NCBI RefSeq assembly: GCF_035083965.1
Contig: NC_089727.1
Location: 13,459,501-13,523,500 of the forward strand
DNA length: 64,000 bases
From: Branchiostoma lanceolatum
Taxonomy: Eukaryota > Chordata > Leptocardii > Amphioxiformes > Branchiostomatidae
Direction: 5' to 3'
The translations under genes were made by a program, and so were the position numbers. This document shows positions 1-12,000 of the stretch, piece by piece; position 1 is the stretch's first letter; each line of letters begins with the position of its first letter. The notes under the pieces were generated by a model. That model saw only the letters and a program-made list of their open reading frames with translations. It did not search any database and was not told the DNA's origin.

Positions 1-2042
1 ACACCGCATGCCGTGTGTGAGTGTCGGTGACGGTTGGCAAACGGTGTCCAGACCCAGTATCGTTCACGGTCAACGTTGCTATGGTTGTTGCCAGTAGGAC
101 ACGTAGGCTAGGACAGTTTGTGTGTCGCTATGAAGGCTTGCACTACATGATACGCTTTGAGTCAATGAAGAGTCCTCATGGCTTCCCTCACCTCTATACT
201 AGTCCCCACACGTTTAGTGCCTTGTGTAGTTGGGTCCACACCACCGGAGTGTCGTCAGGAGCTTTGTTAGGCGGGATCCATGCAGGTGTTTGCCTGTATT
301 TGTCGTCACGTCACATTGCGACCAATGAGAGCACGGCCACTGGACAAATTCTCAAACAACTGGTGAAAACTTGTCGCGGGGATGGTCTCAAGATGTGAGG
401 TGGATTTCCGGACAAAGTCTATAACACTGAAGCCACGTCACAACTTTGAAAACAGTATTACAAAAAGGGACTACGATTTTCTGAAACTTTTGTAGAAAAA
501 CAGAAACGTTAGTTTTATAAAATGACAAAATCCACCACATAAGGTTGACACAGATGTTTGTTGCCAAGTTATCTAAAAAATGACGAAAACAGATGTTGTT
601 TGGCTCACACAGGAAGGACAAGTCGTTTCTACTTAATACCTTCTTTTCACAGTAAGGACCAATTTTTTCAGATGACAACACCTCTGGATTGGCTGATGAC
701 TGTACTTAACATCACCACGCAGCTGTAGTAGAGAATACAAATGTAACAATTGCGCCAGTCTAACTGGTTATACAGCTGTTTATACTGAACAACCGTTACA
801 GAAACGTACGTCTGTTTTAAGCATCAAAATGATCGGTTAATCCATGTATAACAAAATTGGGTCGACATATACGTCAGACATAATCCAAGTACGCCGATTT
901 TTTTTTTTTGTCACAGTTTTTTCAATGCATGTAAATTCTCATCTTTGCTTATACGGTGTGATTTCGACAAGTGCCTTTTAATCACTAGCTGATTAGGTCC
1001 AAATGGGAGTAAAAAAAACTACTTTCGCGTGAAAGAGACACATGCAGTCGGCTCTTGTTTTCTTTGTTGAAGATCTGAGACAATATCAGACAAGTTTCTA
1101 CTCGAGTCTACCTGCCTCAGGGCCGGTCACCATGGGTCAACAGTTCTGTTATTCACACAGAGCCTTTCGTTTTCTACATGCCGCGTCGGCATCACCGAGA
1201 AGCCACGGGTCGATTTACCTTACCGTGATGACACCATACAGCGCACAGTGTAGGCGAACCCTAGCGTGTACGGGAGCACCTAAAACAATAAACTATCACC
1301 CGGATGTATTGTCACTACAAACATACCTGAAAACAATTGTATATCCGTAAATAACTCATTTTTTCCAATACTTCTTGGGAACACCTCATGTTTCCAAAAC
1401 AGTTATTAGGTTTGGTTTGGTTTAAATCTAACTCTTAACTTTTGAGACGCTGTCACCAAGACCGCTCTACCGCGAACCTATTTGCCAAGCCAACAGGTGA
1501 AACGCAAATATCCCGTCTCAGCCGCACCGCGTGTTTGAACAAGACCACAGTGTTCCCGCCTGTATCCCTGCGAGGAAGGAATGTCCTTTTCTTCTCCCTG
1601 CTATTGTGAGGAAAGAGAGCATGGCGAGCCTTCAACACCCGGCGACGCAACCCTAATTTCTTAGTCATTTATAATTCGTGTCTTTTTTACCGTGTGTGGG
1701 AAGTTGTACGGTGTTTGGGCAATGTCACCAAGGCTGCGCGATCGGAGGTCGGACTTTGCGCCATGGGAGCGTGCGTGTGGATACAAGGCGGAACCACTCA
1801 GGGTCAGATTAATTCACCAACACGGGCACAGTTTTCCTCCTTACGGGTAAACAAGGAAAAACACGGACATTTCGGTACATTTGTATACCGTGCCTGGTCA
1901 AAGCGTGTTTTTTACATGTAGGCTACCAAATAGTGACACACAGAATGCAATGTAAGAAACTAAAGTATTATTCAATGTTGAGAAACCCCCACTAGGAAAA
2001 AAAGAAACGTAGTGTTTTCTTAATGATGTTTCTTGATATTCT
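1..2042. other. Intergenic spacer, no gene recognised
   Basis: Several open frames of 70-125 codons occur on both strands (for example 21-398 plus and 1042-1350 plus). None shows a known domain, a convincing splice pattern, or biased composition. I see no RNA gene or clear mobile element here. Confidence 0.5.
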
Positions 2043-2048
2043 TTTATT
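2043..2048 (-). terminator. Candidate poly(A) signal of the sialidase gene
   Basis: AATAAA on the minus strand, about 260 bp beyond the sialidase stop codon at 2307-2309. Position and hexamer fit a 3' end. There is no transcript evidence. Confidence 0.4.
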
Positions 2049-2306
2049 TACTTCCTCTTGTTCTGATACAAGGACCCATAATATTTAAAAAAAATGGCGT
2101 CAGGCTTATGTTTGAATGGGCGAATGTCGTGTAGTTTGTTATGGGAGTATATGCTCAGACTTTTTTCGTACATGCTGCTTATCTGTAGTTGCCCTCTATT
2201 TCTCTACATTCGTAACTGCCCTCTACATAGTTTCTTTGCGGTTTTTGAAACATATCCATAAGAATCTGTAGAAGTTAGCCAGCAGCATAATCATCAGTGC
2301 ACCACA

Positions 2307-5300
2307 TTAGGTAGCCTCACGACCCTGCCACGTGTCTATTTCAATTTTAGTAACAGCGATTTCATCAACCGGGCCTGTAGTGCCTCTTTCATACATGATG
2401 TAGAGATGACTTCTATCCTGCGGGAGCATCATGAGCGTGGAGTATCCTGCCCAGTCACTCCAAATCTGTTTCTCTGAGCGCCAAGTCTTCCCGTAGTCGT
2501 GACTCCATCTGATGTACAAGTACCGGCCTATGGACAACAAATATGGACAAACAATATATCATCTCTTTGTTTGTCTGTTTGTTTGTTTGTTTGTTTGTTT
2601 GTTTTATTAAGATCTCTATTAGCGTTCGATTTTAGAAATTTCACACTATTCTACCTAGAGTCTGCTTACACATTTACAATTGAATCAATCTATCAGGTGA
2701 TGATTGTGATTTTCCATTCACAACTGCACAAAAAGTTATATATATATATATTCATTGTTTGAAATACAGTCAGCCTGGTATGTAATCATTGTGGCGTATG
2801 TCGTAGCATTTAGTCTATCACTAGAACTGAATGTCTGTTTCTTTTTATTTCTATCTTTATCTTTACTTCTATTTGTATTTCGACCGCCCGGTCCATTGTG
2901 TTTCTGAAAAAAGGGCAGAAAACCAAGCTCGATAGTAAGTAAATCAGCAATATTTTGCCCACAATAAAGCTGTTCTTATAGAGAGTTTGGGTACCCACGT
3001 TGTGTGTCGTGTTTCGGTCCTGAGTAGAACATCGTTCCATCGCGGTACCATAGTCCCGATGTGATCCTGGGTTCTATGAGCGCTCCGTCCAGGTACGTGT
3101 AGTTTTGTGGCAGCGTTTCGCCCCCATCAAAGCTCCGCATGATGATCTTACAGTGGCGTTTGTATACCTTTTCATTCCGGGCAACTACGTATATGGACCC
3201 ATCGGGTAGTTCCACAGGCTACAAAGAAATTAAGAAAAAAAGAAAGACATGAAAGCAAAACTGCTGTTGCTCGTATGATAGCGATTTCGACGCATGAGGG
3301 CATATGTTGTGGATTTACGTATTGCTGTCGCATTCCCATGTATTCGATGCTAAAATGTGAGTGAACTTTTCCATTGAAAGTCCCAACTCATGCTGATGAT
3401 GGCACTTTCGGCCGATAGAAACTACATTAAGATGGTTGGTGTTATTACATGTATATCAAAACATTGTCAGTGTTCAAAGCATTCATTAGTAAACATGTAA
3501 AACACTGACAAATCAAAAGACCGTTTTTTTACGTACGTACGTCAATAACCAAAATTAATTAGATCTACCTCATACTCTTTTCAATTATCCATGTCATATA
3601 CTGTCAACAACTTCTGCACAAAATTCATTTAGTAGTCATTCATTGGTACTCTATCCCCTTCTGTTAGCTTACCTGGCATTCATCGGGGTCGAAGTCTCCT
3701 GTTGTGCCGTTTGTGAAGGGCACACTCGGTACGAAGGCTCCATGTCTCCACGTCACGCCGTGGTCATCACTCAGCAGCAGCACCAGGCCTTTCCCATTGT
3801 AGAAACCGTGTCCGCACACAACCAGTCTTCCTTTAGCTGGGTCATGCTTTTTCTGAAAAGTAGCGTGAAGGCATTAATCTTTTCCCAACGGTATTTCAAG
3901 AATATGCAACGTGACGTAACTTAAAATCGTCTATTTATTCAACAGATACAATAAATTATCGCACAGTTATGCAGAAAGCATTCGGATAAAAACCCGTCAG
4001 CTAGATACGTCAGACCTGAACAAAGTCAAATAACCACCTCTACTTAATGACCATCTGGTCAATGTGACCACCTTTTGATGGTCACTTATATATAGTTTAA
4101 TTTTCCCTATTGACACAGGCATTAAGAATCCTGTCTATAGTGACCACCTGCCCCATAAACCAGAAATATATCAGTCACCGAGTGGTCTTCTTGGGAACTT
4201 TTGACTTGTATCAGCACGGTACCACCATAGCCTGTGTTTACACAAGCTCTTGCTGGCGGAGGTCAATGACCCCCTCCCCTTCTATGGGGCGGCATCCATC
4301 GTGCCGGCCGCTAGGGGCGCTTTACGCAGGCTAGGTACCACCATAGACCTTGAAAAATTCAACAAAAGAAACCAGCCTAATTCCGTCTCAAATAAATAGA
4401 TTTCATGAAAAAGTACTACCCAACAGTCTTGTGAAAGTTCTTTTCCCCAGCATCAAACGTCTCATACTGTAGGTGTTTTACTGCAGCAAACCTAGATCCG
4501 TAATTACTTACCTGAATGCCGTATCCTGGACCCGGGTACGCGGCATAATCTTTCCCTATCATGTCGGTAATATTTCTCGGTCTGCCCCACGTGATGCCGT
4601 CATCAGTACTGTTCATCAGCATCATTGATATCAGCGGGCAGAACTCACAATACGCGTACATCAGGAAGATGGTTTTAGTCGTGTCATCAACGAAAACAGT
4701 TCCTATGTAGGAGCTAATCTTGAAATCGTCGTCCACAATCTTCTGTGATGGCGACCACGTTTCACCTTTTAAGGACAGACAGATATAGTTTGTTCACAAG
4801 AAATGCGTCTACCCATGAGAAGATTTAGTCAACGGATTATCTACAAACTCCTATGAGTAGATGACAGAGACGTATAGCTTATTGCAAGCTCTGATGACTA
4901 AGAATCTGAACTGATATCTCACAAGAAACCTATACTATAATGATATGAAGCAGTGACGAACAATAAACAATCAATTAGCTTGTATTACCTCCATCTGTAG
5001 ATCTTCTGACGGCAAAGATTTTTGGATGTACGTCTCCTTCTGACTTCCTCCTCCCTTCTACTATGGCTACCAGGTTTCCATCAGGCGTGTACGTCAGGAC
5101 AGGTATCCGGTATATGTTTATGTCTCCCCTCCTTGGACTCGTCCACAGTACGACGTCATGTACCGTATCGAGAGAGACGCCGACCTGTGGTATTGGATGT
5201 CCATCGTCTTCGACCTATAGACATAAGCAATAAAACATATCCCCTCATTAGCGCTACTTTCAATGACAAAAGACCTTCCAAATGAGAGGACAAGCCCTAT

Positions 5301-6039
5301 CTATTTCAGGTTTTGATGCATTTTATCGCTAATCTACCCGACTGACAAGTGCTCTAACCAATAAACCAATAAATATTTGTGTACAAATGACAATGGGTCT
5401 GTGGTAATTGAAGCAAAAACAAGATACGTAAACAACCAACAACTTTCCTTTTTTGCCAACTTTGTATCAAGCTATGTTGGCAAAGACTCGGAGTAAATAC
5501 GTAACCTTGCTTACGTGTGGAGTACGGGAATAATCTTGCACCGAAGAGTCCTCAGCTAACTGGGCAACAGGGTTGATATCCTACATGGGAGAAGTCAAGT
5601 TGTGCAGATATTAGTGAATCTAACCATCCGTACAATTAATTCCCCGAGCGCATTCACGTCACTGCATGTCATGTCTTGAAAAATATGTATTGCCTCTTGC
5701 AATGTCTTGAGAAACTTCATTCTAAAGGTCTTTAAATTACTGTTTTTCATATCAATAAACGGCAGGTTTTCGAATTGTACATTGGAGTAAATGAACTGTA
5801 GATATACGTTAAACTCAGTGTTGCTATGGAATGCTAGCTATTGCATACATTTCCAAGAACAACAGCTGTCAACGAAGACATGTGAGTGATATTGTGATAT
5901 TTACCAGTTGATAATTATAGAGTGTTTTGTTCATAATCCACCGTGCCAGGAGGACAATGATGAACAACCCTGCGAGAAGCAGCAGCCTCAACCTCATCGA
6001 CAAGGGTCTAGTCTTGTTAGGGGAGCCATGGAAGATCAT
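2307..6039 (-). CDS. Membrane-anchored exo-alpha-sialidase (BNR/Asp-box family)
   Basis: Predicted to cleave terminal sialic acids from glycoconjugates. Exons on the minus strand: 5905-6039, 5515-5580, 4989-5214, 4512-4765, 3673-3852, 2999-3218, 2307-2527. They join in frame to 433 aa. Residues about 14-35 form one hydrophobic stretch after a basic start (RLRLLLLAGLF), so a type II signal anchor with a lumenal or extracellular catalytic domain is likely. The YRIP motif, the EGRRKSEGD segment, GPGYGIQ and PDECQPVELPDGS follow in the family order, and YST plus YERG lie near the C-terminus. Five Asp boxes are visible: STDGGETW (split by an intron), STDDGITW, SDDHGVTW, SFDGGETL and SHDYGKTW. Length fits one six-bladed propeller. 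The usual Arg motif before the last blade is altered, reading EPRITSGLW. A downstream ATG at 5995-5997 is an alternative start. The 2999 donor (C|GTGGGT) is the least certain junction. Confidence 0.88.
2566..2605. repeat. (GTTT)n microsatellite
   Basis: About ten GTTT-type units in the last intron of the sialidase gene, just upstream of the final exon's acceptor. Confidence 0.9.
4030..4160. repeat. GACCACC-rich dispersed-repeat-like stretch
   Basis: Degenerate spaced copies of GACCACC/TGACCA words, in a sialidase intron. It resembles an eroded interspersed repeat. No clean unit or boundary can be set. Confidence 0.3.
4228..4333. mobile_element. Short MITE with TAGCCTG termini and 10-bp target duplication
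   Basis: A 106-bp insert begins TAGCCTGTGTTTA and ends with the imperfect complement TTTACGCAGGCTA. It is flanked by a perfect 10-bp direct repeat, GGTACCACCA, at 4218-4227 and 4334-4343. Terminal inverted repeats plus a 9-11 bp duplication point to Mutator-like (MULE) transposition. The family assignment is inference. It lies in a sialidase intron and has no coding capacity. Confidence 0.7.
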
Positions 6040-7073
6040 CTCTCATGGACACGTCTGCATCCGTCCTGAGGTCTTCTAGTACTGTGCAATAAAAACAATA
6101 GATTTATTGCCATTAACTATCTCTTTTTCGCATGATGTCATGCATGCGTTTATTCTGCACATTTGGACGCCTTGTTAGTGATGTCTTCGATACTGATACC
6201 CGGTAACAACTAATTACGTTGTGATGTAGGCAATTCCTACAGTGATTTTTTACCTTCCAGTCCGCTAGCCAATATCTTTTATAAATCACGCAATTCTATT
6301 TTGCGTTTCACGTTATGTTATGTTCATTTGAGGCTTACTAAAACATTCAGGTCGTTAAATGCAAAGGTTCTGATAGAGGTAGGATTGCGGCATGGTGTTT
6401 CGATGCGCAGTTCACATTGGCTGTTATGGCAATTGCATATCGATAAGTGTGTCGCTCCCGCCAGACGCCAAACCGCTGCCACTGCCAGACGACATTTTGT
6501 TACATAGTCATCAACTCAATTTTAACTTTATCCACTAGTATTACCTCAATCAGTCAGTTCAGATACATGCCGTCATGACCAGCTACGTTCGCGTCTACCC
6601 CTCCACCTTCCACCGACAGAAGCTGTTGGACGGCAAAAATCACAAAGGTCATCAAATTCAGCTTGCAATCATCCAACCCTGATTCCCTGATTGAAACCCG
6701 TTGAGATGAACAGTTGTTCCTTCGATGACTGGTAATTTAACTGCCGAAGTGTTTTATTCCGGGTACGTGTAGGTCGATGTTTACAGTCGCAGTCAGGCTG
6801 GTGCAAGGTCGCGCACTTTGAACTCTGCACCTTCACCCCAAGTTCTATTCATATACGCAATAGTAATAGTCAACTTCAAGACTTGATATCAAAGCGGGAT
6901 GCATGTTGTTCGCCAGGAAAGTGATTTTGCTTATCTGCTGGAATCAAAACGCAGCTAATACAGTGTCAAGCAAGAGTTCAACGAACACATACCTTCGCCA
7001 AGCAATATCGTAAGACTTAATTTACAGACTATATGACACAACCGTGAAGAGCTTACTCAGTTTGCTTGAGTTT
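6040..7073. other. Sialidase upstream region
   Basis: Between the sialidase start codon and the minisatellite. It should hold the promoter and 5' UTR, but no TATA box or recognisable operator stands out. A 68-codon open frame at 6301-6507 looks incidental. Confidence 0.4.
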
Positions 7074-7844
7074 TTTCAGTTCTGAAGCAGGGGTTCAGTT
7101 TTGGACCACTAAAGCAGGGGTTCAGTTTTGAATCGCTGATGAAGTAGGGGAGTTTTTAACCGATTAGCCAGGGGTTTAGTTTTGAACCACTGAAGTAGTG
7201 GTTCAGTTTTGAAGCACTGAAACAGGGGTTCAGTTTTGAACCATTGAAACAGGGGTTCATGAATTTTGAACCGCTGAGCCAGGGCTTCAGTTTTGAACCA
7301 ATAAAGCAGGGGTTCACTTGAACCGCTGAAGCAGGGGTTCAGTTTTTAACGGCCGCTGAAGTAGGGGTTCAGTTTTTAACCGATTAGCCAGGGGTTAAGT
7401 TTTGAACTTTTGAAGTAGGGGTTCAGTTTTGAACTACTGAAGCAGGGGTTCACTTGAAGATCCTTGAACCGCTGAAGCAGGGGTTCAGAGTTTTTAACGG
7501 CCGCTCGGAAGTAGGGTTTCAGTTTTTAACCGATTAGCCAGGGGTTAGTAGTTTTGAACCACTAAAGTAAGGGTTCAGTTCCGAACTACTGAAACAGGGG
7601 TTCAGTTTTAAACCACTGAAGCAGGGGTTCAATTTTGAACCACTTAGCCAGGGTTCAGTTTCTAGCCGCTCAGCCAGGGGGTTTACAAGCACTGAGCTAG
7701 GGGTTCAGTTTTGAACAGCTAGCTAAAGCAGGCGTTTAGTTTTGAACCGCTGAGTTAGGGGTTCAGTTTTGAACCTCTGAAGCAGGGGTTCAGTTTTGAA
7801 CCATTGAAGGAGGCGTTCAGTTTTTAACTACTGAAGCAGGGGTC
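7074..7844. repeat. Minisatellite, ~27-bp unit, about 28 degenerate copies
   Basis: Tandem units approximating GGGGTTCAGTTTTGAACC followed by A/GCTGAAGCA. Copies vary by substitution (GCAGG/CCAGG/GTAGG) and small indels. Each unit contains the inverted pair GGTTCA...TGAACC, so single strands could fold at every repeat. The array starts about 1 kb upstream of the sialidase start codon. It has no long open frame. Confidence 0.95.
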
Positions 7845-9012
7845 TAGCGCACCAAATTACTGCTTTCGACATTTCAAAATGGTAATTAAAGATATTTTGT
7901 ACCTCAAGTCAAATCTGGTAGGTGGCGCTGCTCAGCTCAGAGAGCGAAATGTAGACGACCTTTATTGACGCGTTGCACGGTAACTGAGTGACTTGAGACG
8001 GACATATTTTTAGGAGGTAACTTAGGATTTTGATGATCAATGGTACCTAAGGTCTCGTTCCTATGTTATTCTGAGTGTATAATCGAAAATACCAGCTAGT
8101 ACGCTAATATTAACATGGCTCAAACGAGCAAGAAGTGATGTGTTGTCGATCCTAATAATGTAAATGTTTACTCTCCAAGCAGATGATGCGGCCGGGGTTA
8201 GTTTGTACGTTGTCCCTCGTCGTTAGCCTCTCGCTAAAAATCGTGTGCAAAATGAATTAACCTGACGGATGTATCTGCTTGAAGATTGATTTATTCTGGG
8301 CTTGAACCCTACATGTATACATCCGGTGTAGCAGTCTATATTCTATCGCTGCTCAGAGTATACGGCCGGGTATGATTAAGGGTTAATGATGTGTATATAA
8401 TGCCTTAAGGCCTGGTTATTATCTTCAGGACCGTCGTCATTACTTAGATTCCAGAAATTAGGCATCTCTGTTGTTACCTATTTTTGCGTATCAGTTTTGG
8501 TTGCCCAGAGGATGTCATCAAGATCAACATTACCGATAGAAAGTTTAAACTTCTAACATAAGATTTTTGACTGGCGTGTTCTGACAGGTTTGTGTTAGGT
8601 GATACTGTATTATACAATGCACATAATTCAAGTCCATGTCCAGCTTTATAAAGATCTTTTAATGCATATACACGTATCGACCGCTGTACAAATCATAGTA
8701 GTACGATGGCCATTCAAGAACAGCTCGTTAAAAAAATAATTGTTATTCTTGCATATCCCGTTCAAACAGCACTGTTAAACCATGCAGTTTACACGTCTAG
8801 AAGTTCGTGGCAACATGGGTAAAAGGACGGTTACAATATATGGCTTTAGTTCTTATTTCTACTTATTGAAGCATGCAAGTTAAGTTACGTCTGCACGTTC
8901 TATTACTTTCAGACTCCAAAGCAATTATAATCATTGCTTGAGCGCTTGATGTAGTCAGAATTTACAAGTGACACTTGCTGTAACTTAATTCAAAAGCTGT
9001 CATACTCTGACG
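7845..9012. other. Intergenic spacer between minisatellite and the 604-aa gene
   Basis: AT-rich, with no coding exon, RNA gene or mobile element recognised. Confidence 0.5.
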
Positions 9013-9018
9013 TTTATT
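9013..9018 (-). terminator. Candidate poly(A) signal of the 604-aa gene
   Basis: AATAAA on the minus strand, about 60 bp beyond the stop codon at 9076-9078. Confidence 0.45.
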
Positions 9019-9075
9019 TCGTCTGTGATGAGTATACGACTGACTGTGGACGGAAGTAGCATCTGTTTATCGATA

Positions 9076-12000
9076 TCATAGCGCGTCCTTGGCATTCGGG
9101 GCCCAACTCGTCAGCCGAGGCCCCTTTCTCTGCCAGTCCTGCAGCTCGGACGGACGGTGGTAGATACGGACGTACCTGAAATTATGCAATGATAATAATG
9201 ATTAAGAAATAAGACAGTGGAGTGGAAAGTATTGTGATATTATATTAGTGATGATTCTTTATTTGTTTTTAAATGTACTCTGGAGGTGTTGGCCTTGTAA
9301 AGGATGCATCGATCCTGTTGCCAAGACCTCTCAGATTTCATTCTGTGAAGTTTAATAAATAGATAAATAAATAAATATATAAAATTACACAGTAACTCAC
9401 ATGTTGAAGCCTAGCGGTAAATACTGATACGACGCAGCTCCTTGTAATCACGAATTGATCATCTTCGCTTTCAATGTCGTCATAGTCAAGCAAACTGATC
9501 ATTCGTTTCTTCAACCAACCGCAAAAGCTAAGTCACCGCCACGACACAGTAACGACACATTGAACTGAAATTTACGAATGCCTCGCTAGATGGCGTTCTT
9601 ACGTTAACACACTTGTTAAACACTTGTGCATGTTTAACGGTCATCCAGGACAGCTAAACTTACCTGCAGTGCGTGCGGATCTTTTCCATCTCGTTCATCT
9701 GTGCCGTGAGTGTATCTCTCGGAGTAGGCGCCAGGAGGCGCTTGGACTGACGCATGAGCAGTCCGCCGCCGCTGTCGTCATCTTGCCTCTCCACAACGAT
9801 AACAGGCTGCTGATTGTCTGGAAGGAAAAGTAACGACAATATATCCATATGTATAACCAGTAGAAACGTGTATGTAGAAACTGTAATATTATATGCAAAT
9901 TTTACATCATGTACACTTTTGTATGGTCGTTAGAGCATTTATTAGCTACATTAATCAAACGTTTTCAAACGCATATGAATCTTTGCGTTAGAAATGATAA
10001 TTCATATTCTGTTTCGGCCTGATGAACTGCGTTACGCCATCGACTGCTGTTAGTGCAAATGTTTTTGGCACTGAACAATATAATGTATGTATACCTTCTT
10101 CGTCAATTTTCTTCAGAAAACTGCTGACTTTTTCTCTTTGCTGTTGTTCTTTTTTCCGGACATCTTCGAGTAACTTCTGTCTGGTCAGTCTTTCTCTTCT
10201 CTGCGGAACCTTAAAGTACTCATAAATGTCTACTTTTGTAGAAATCTGTTTCTGCTCTGGCGTCAAGTCCCCGTTTGCTTCCTTTTTGTACACGGTGACT
10301 TCGTAGTTGTCTTGCCGCTTCTTTTTCTTTTTCCGCCAATGACTCCCTGTCGAGGAGCTGCCACACACAGACCCCTGTGGGACATGCAAATGTTTCGCTC
10401 TGGTAGAATTTTTCCTGCTCTGCTTTCCTTGGTCTTTATCTTTATCCTTCTTCTTCTTGGATTCTTTTTGAAGTTCTTTCGTTTTTTCAACTGAACTTGA
10501 TGTCAGGTTCTCGGAATTGTCATTTTTGTCGTCCAATCGCGACTCGGGATCGTTTGACGCCGTAACGACATCAATGACGTCATCTGAGGGAAGGCTGGGT
10601 AATATGTTTTCTTGGTGGTCTGTCGTATGTGGTCTTCCATCGACAGTTGTCCTCTCACTGACACTCGAGTCATCATCTTCGGACAATTTTGAACTTAGTG
10701 ACATGTTCTCGTCTTGCAATCTGTCATCCAAAGGCTGTAGAGTCTTTTTAGAAGTCCTCTCTTTCTTATTTCTATTTCTTTTCTTCATCTTAGTATCATT
10801 TGTTCCTTCCTTGTCTTGTGTCTTTTGCACTTTTGAATCGTCTTTCCTCAAGACATCTTCTCCGCTGGAAGGTTGGATGTCATAAGTCTTTTGAAGCGAA
10901 GACATTAGCGACGCCGTCTCTTCTTGTACGGAAGACTTTCTCCTCCCTCGGCTGAAGGAATCCGGAACATCGAGGAAAGGGCTTCCTGGCGAGTTTTCCG
11001 GATTTTCCGGATTGTTCTCAGTCCCGATAAAGTCCTGTCCAATGTGACCTTCCACGACAAGGGTGGCTGGTTGTGCCTTCCCATCGTTGTTGTGAGATGG
11101 TTGTATCGCTGTCTTCTTCGTGAGGTCTAAGACGTCACTATTAGCTGTGAATAGAGATGTTTGCAGACGTTAAAAACCATAACAATGAACAAGAGAGAAA
11201 GAAACGGAAAGCATTTAGAATTTCACAAGAAAGTTGATTGAAAGAACAAAGAATATACCAATTGTTAAAGATACACGTCTATTATAACATAATCATATGT
11301 CTATTAATTTTCTTCACCTCCAAATTCCACAATGGGCGGGAGCTCCTTAGCCAGCTGCCGGGCTCGCTCCTGACGCCTCCGCTCCCGCTCCACTTCCAGC
11401 TTCTTCCTCTTCGTGGCTGTCTTCATCAAGGAAACGTACAGGGGGCGCTGATCTCGGTTCATCTGGACCATGGCGTTGTTGTGCTGGCGGTACCATGTGT
11501 CCAACTGTGATCATTGGAACGTAAAAACAATATTGCACAATATTGTATTTCAAAGAACCATTTCACTGCTTGAAAATTATTTGTGCAATATACATTCTTG
11601 TGACCCATAGAATTGACACAAGCAAAACAAACGCACTTTACCAGTTATATCACGGATATTTGTTTTTTATTTTTTAAAGAGAGATTATGAAATACGCAAA
11701 GCTAATGCAAGTTACGCGGAACATGATATATGCCAAGAAAAGTGAGTGTTTTACATTTGATATTCTCATAGAATAGAAAAAGAAAAAAGTGTTTATATGT
11801 GATAGCAAGCTTTCCAAAGCCAGAGTAATGTTCATTTTCAATTGTATTGACTCAATAAAGAATTGAACCATCCATTATGAAATGAACTAAAGAACAAAAA
11901 GAACTGAAATCTTAATCTTTACAAAAGCAAATAGAATTCACATAGATCTAACCATGAATGAGAAAAAAGATAGCAAATGTATATCAAGAAGTAGTTATTG

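Noticed and set aside
21-398. 125-codon open frame at the left edge
   Set aside because: No ATG start within a good context, no domain, no splice support; likely chance.
7074-7844. CRISPR-like array
   Set aside because: Units are contiguous and degenerate without unique spacers, and the genome is eukaryotic; this is a minisatellite.
9988-10094. Open frame continuing past the 10095 donor of the large exon
   Set aside because: The in-phase donor GAAG|GTATAC joins perfectly to the 9817 exon, so the extension is intron read-through.
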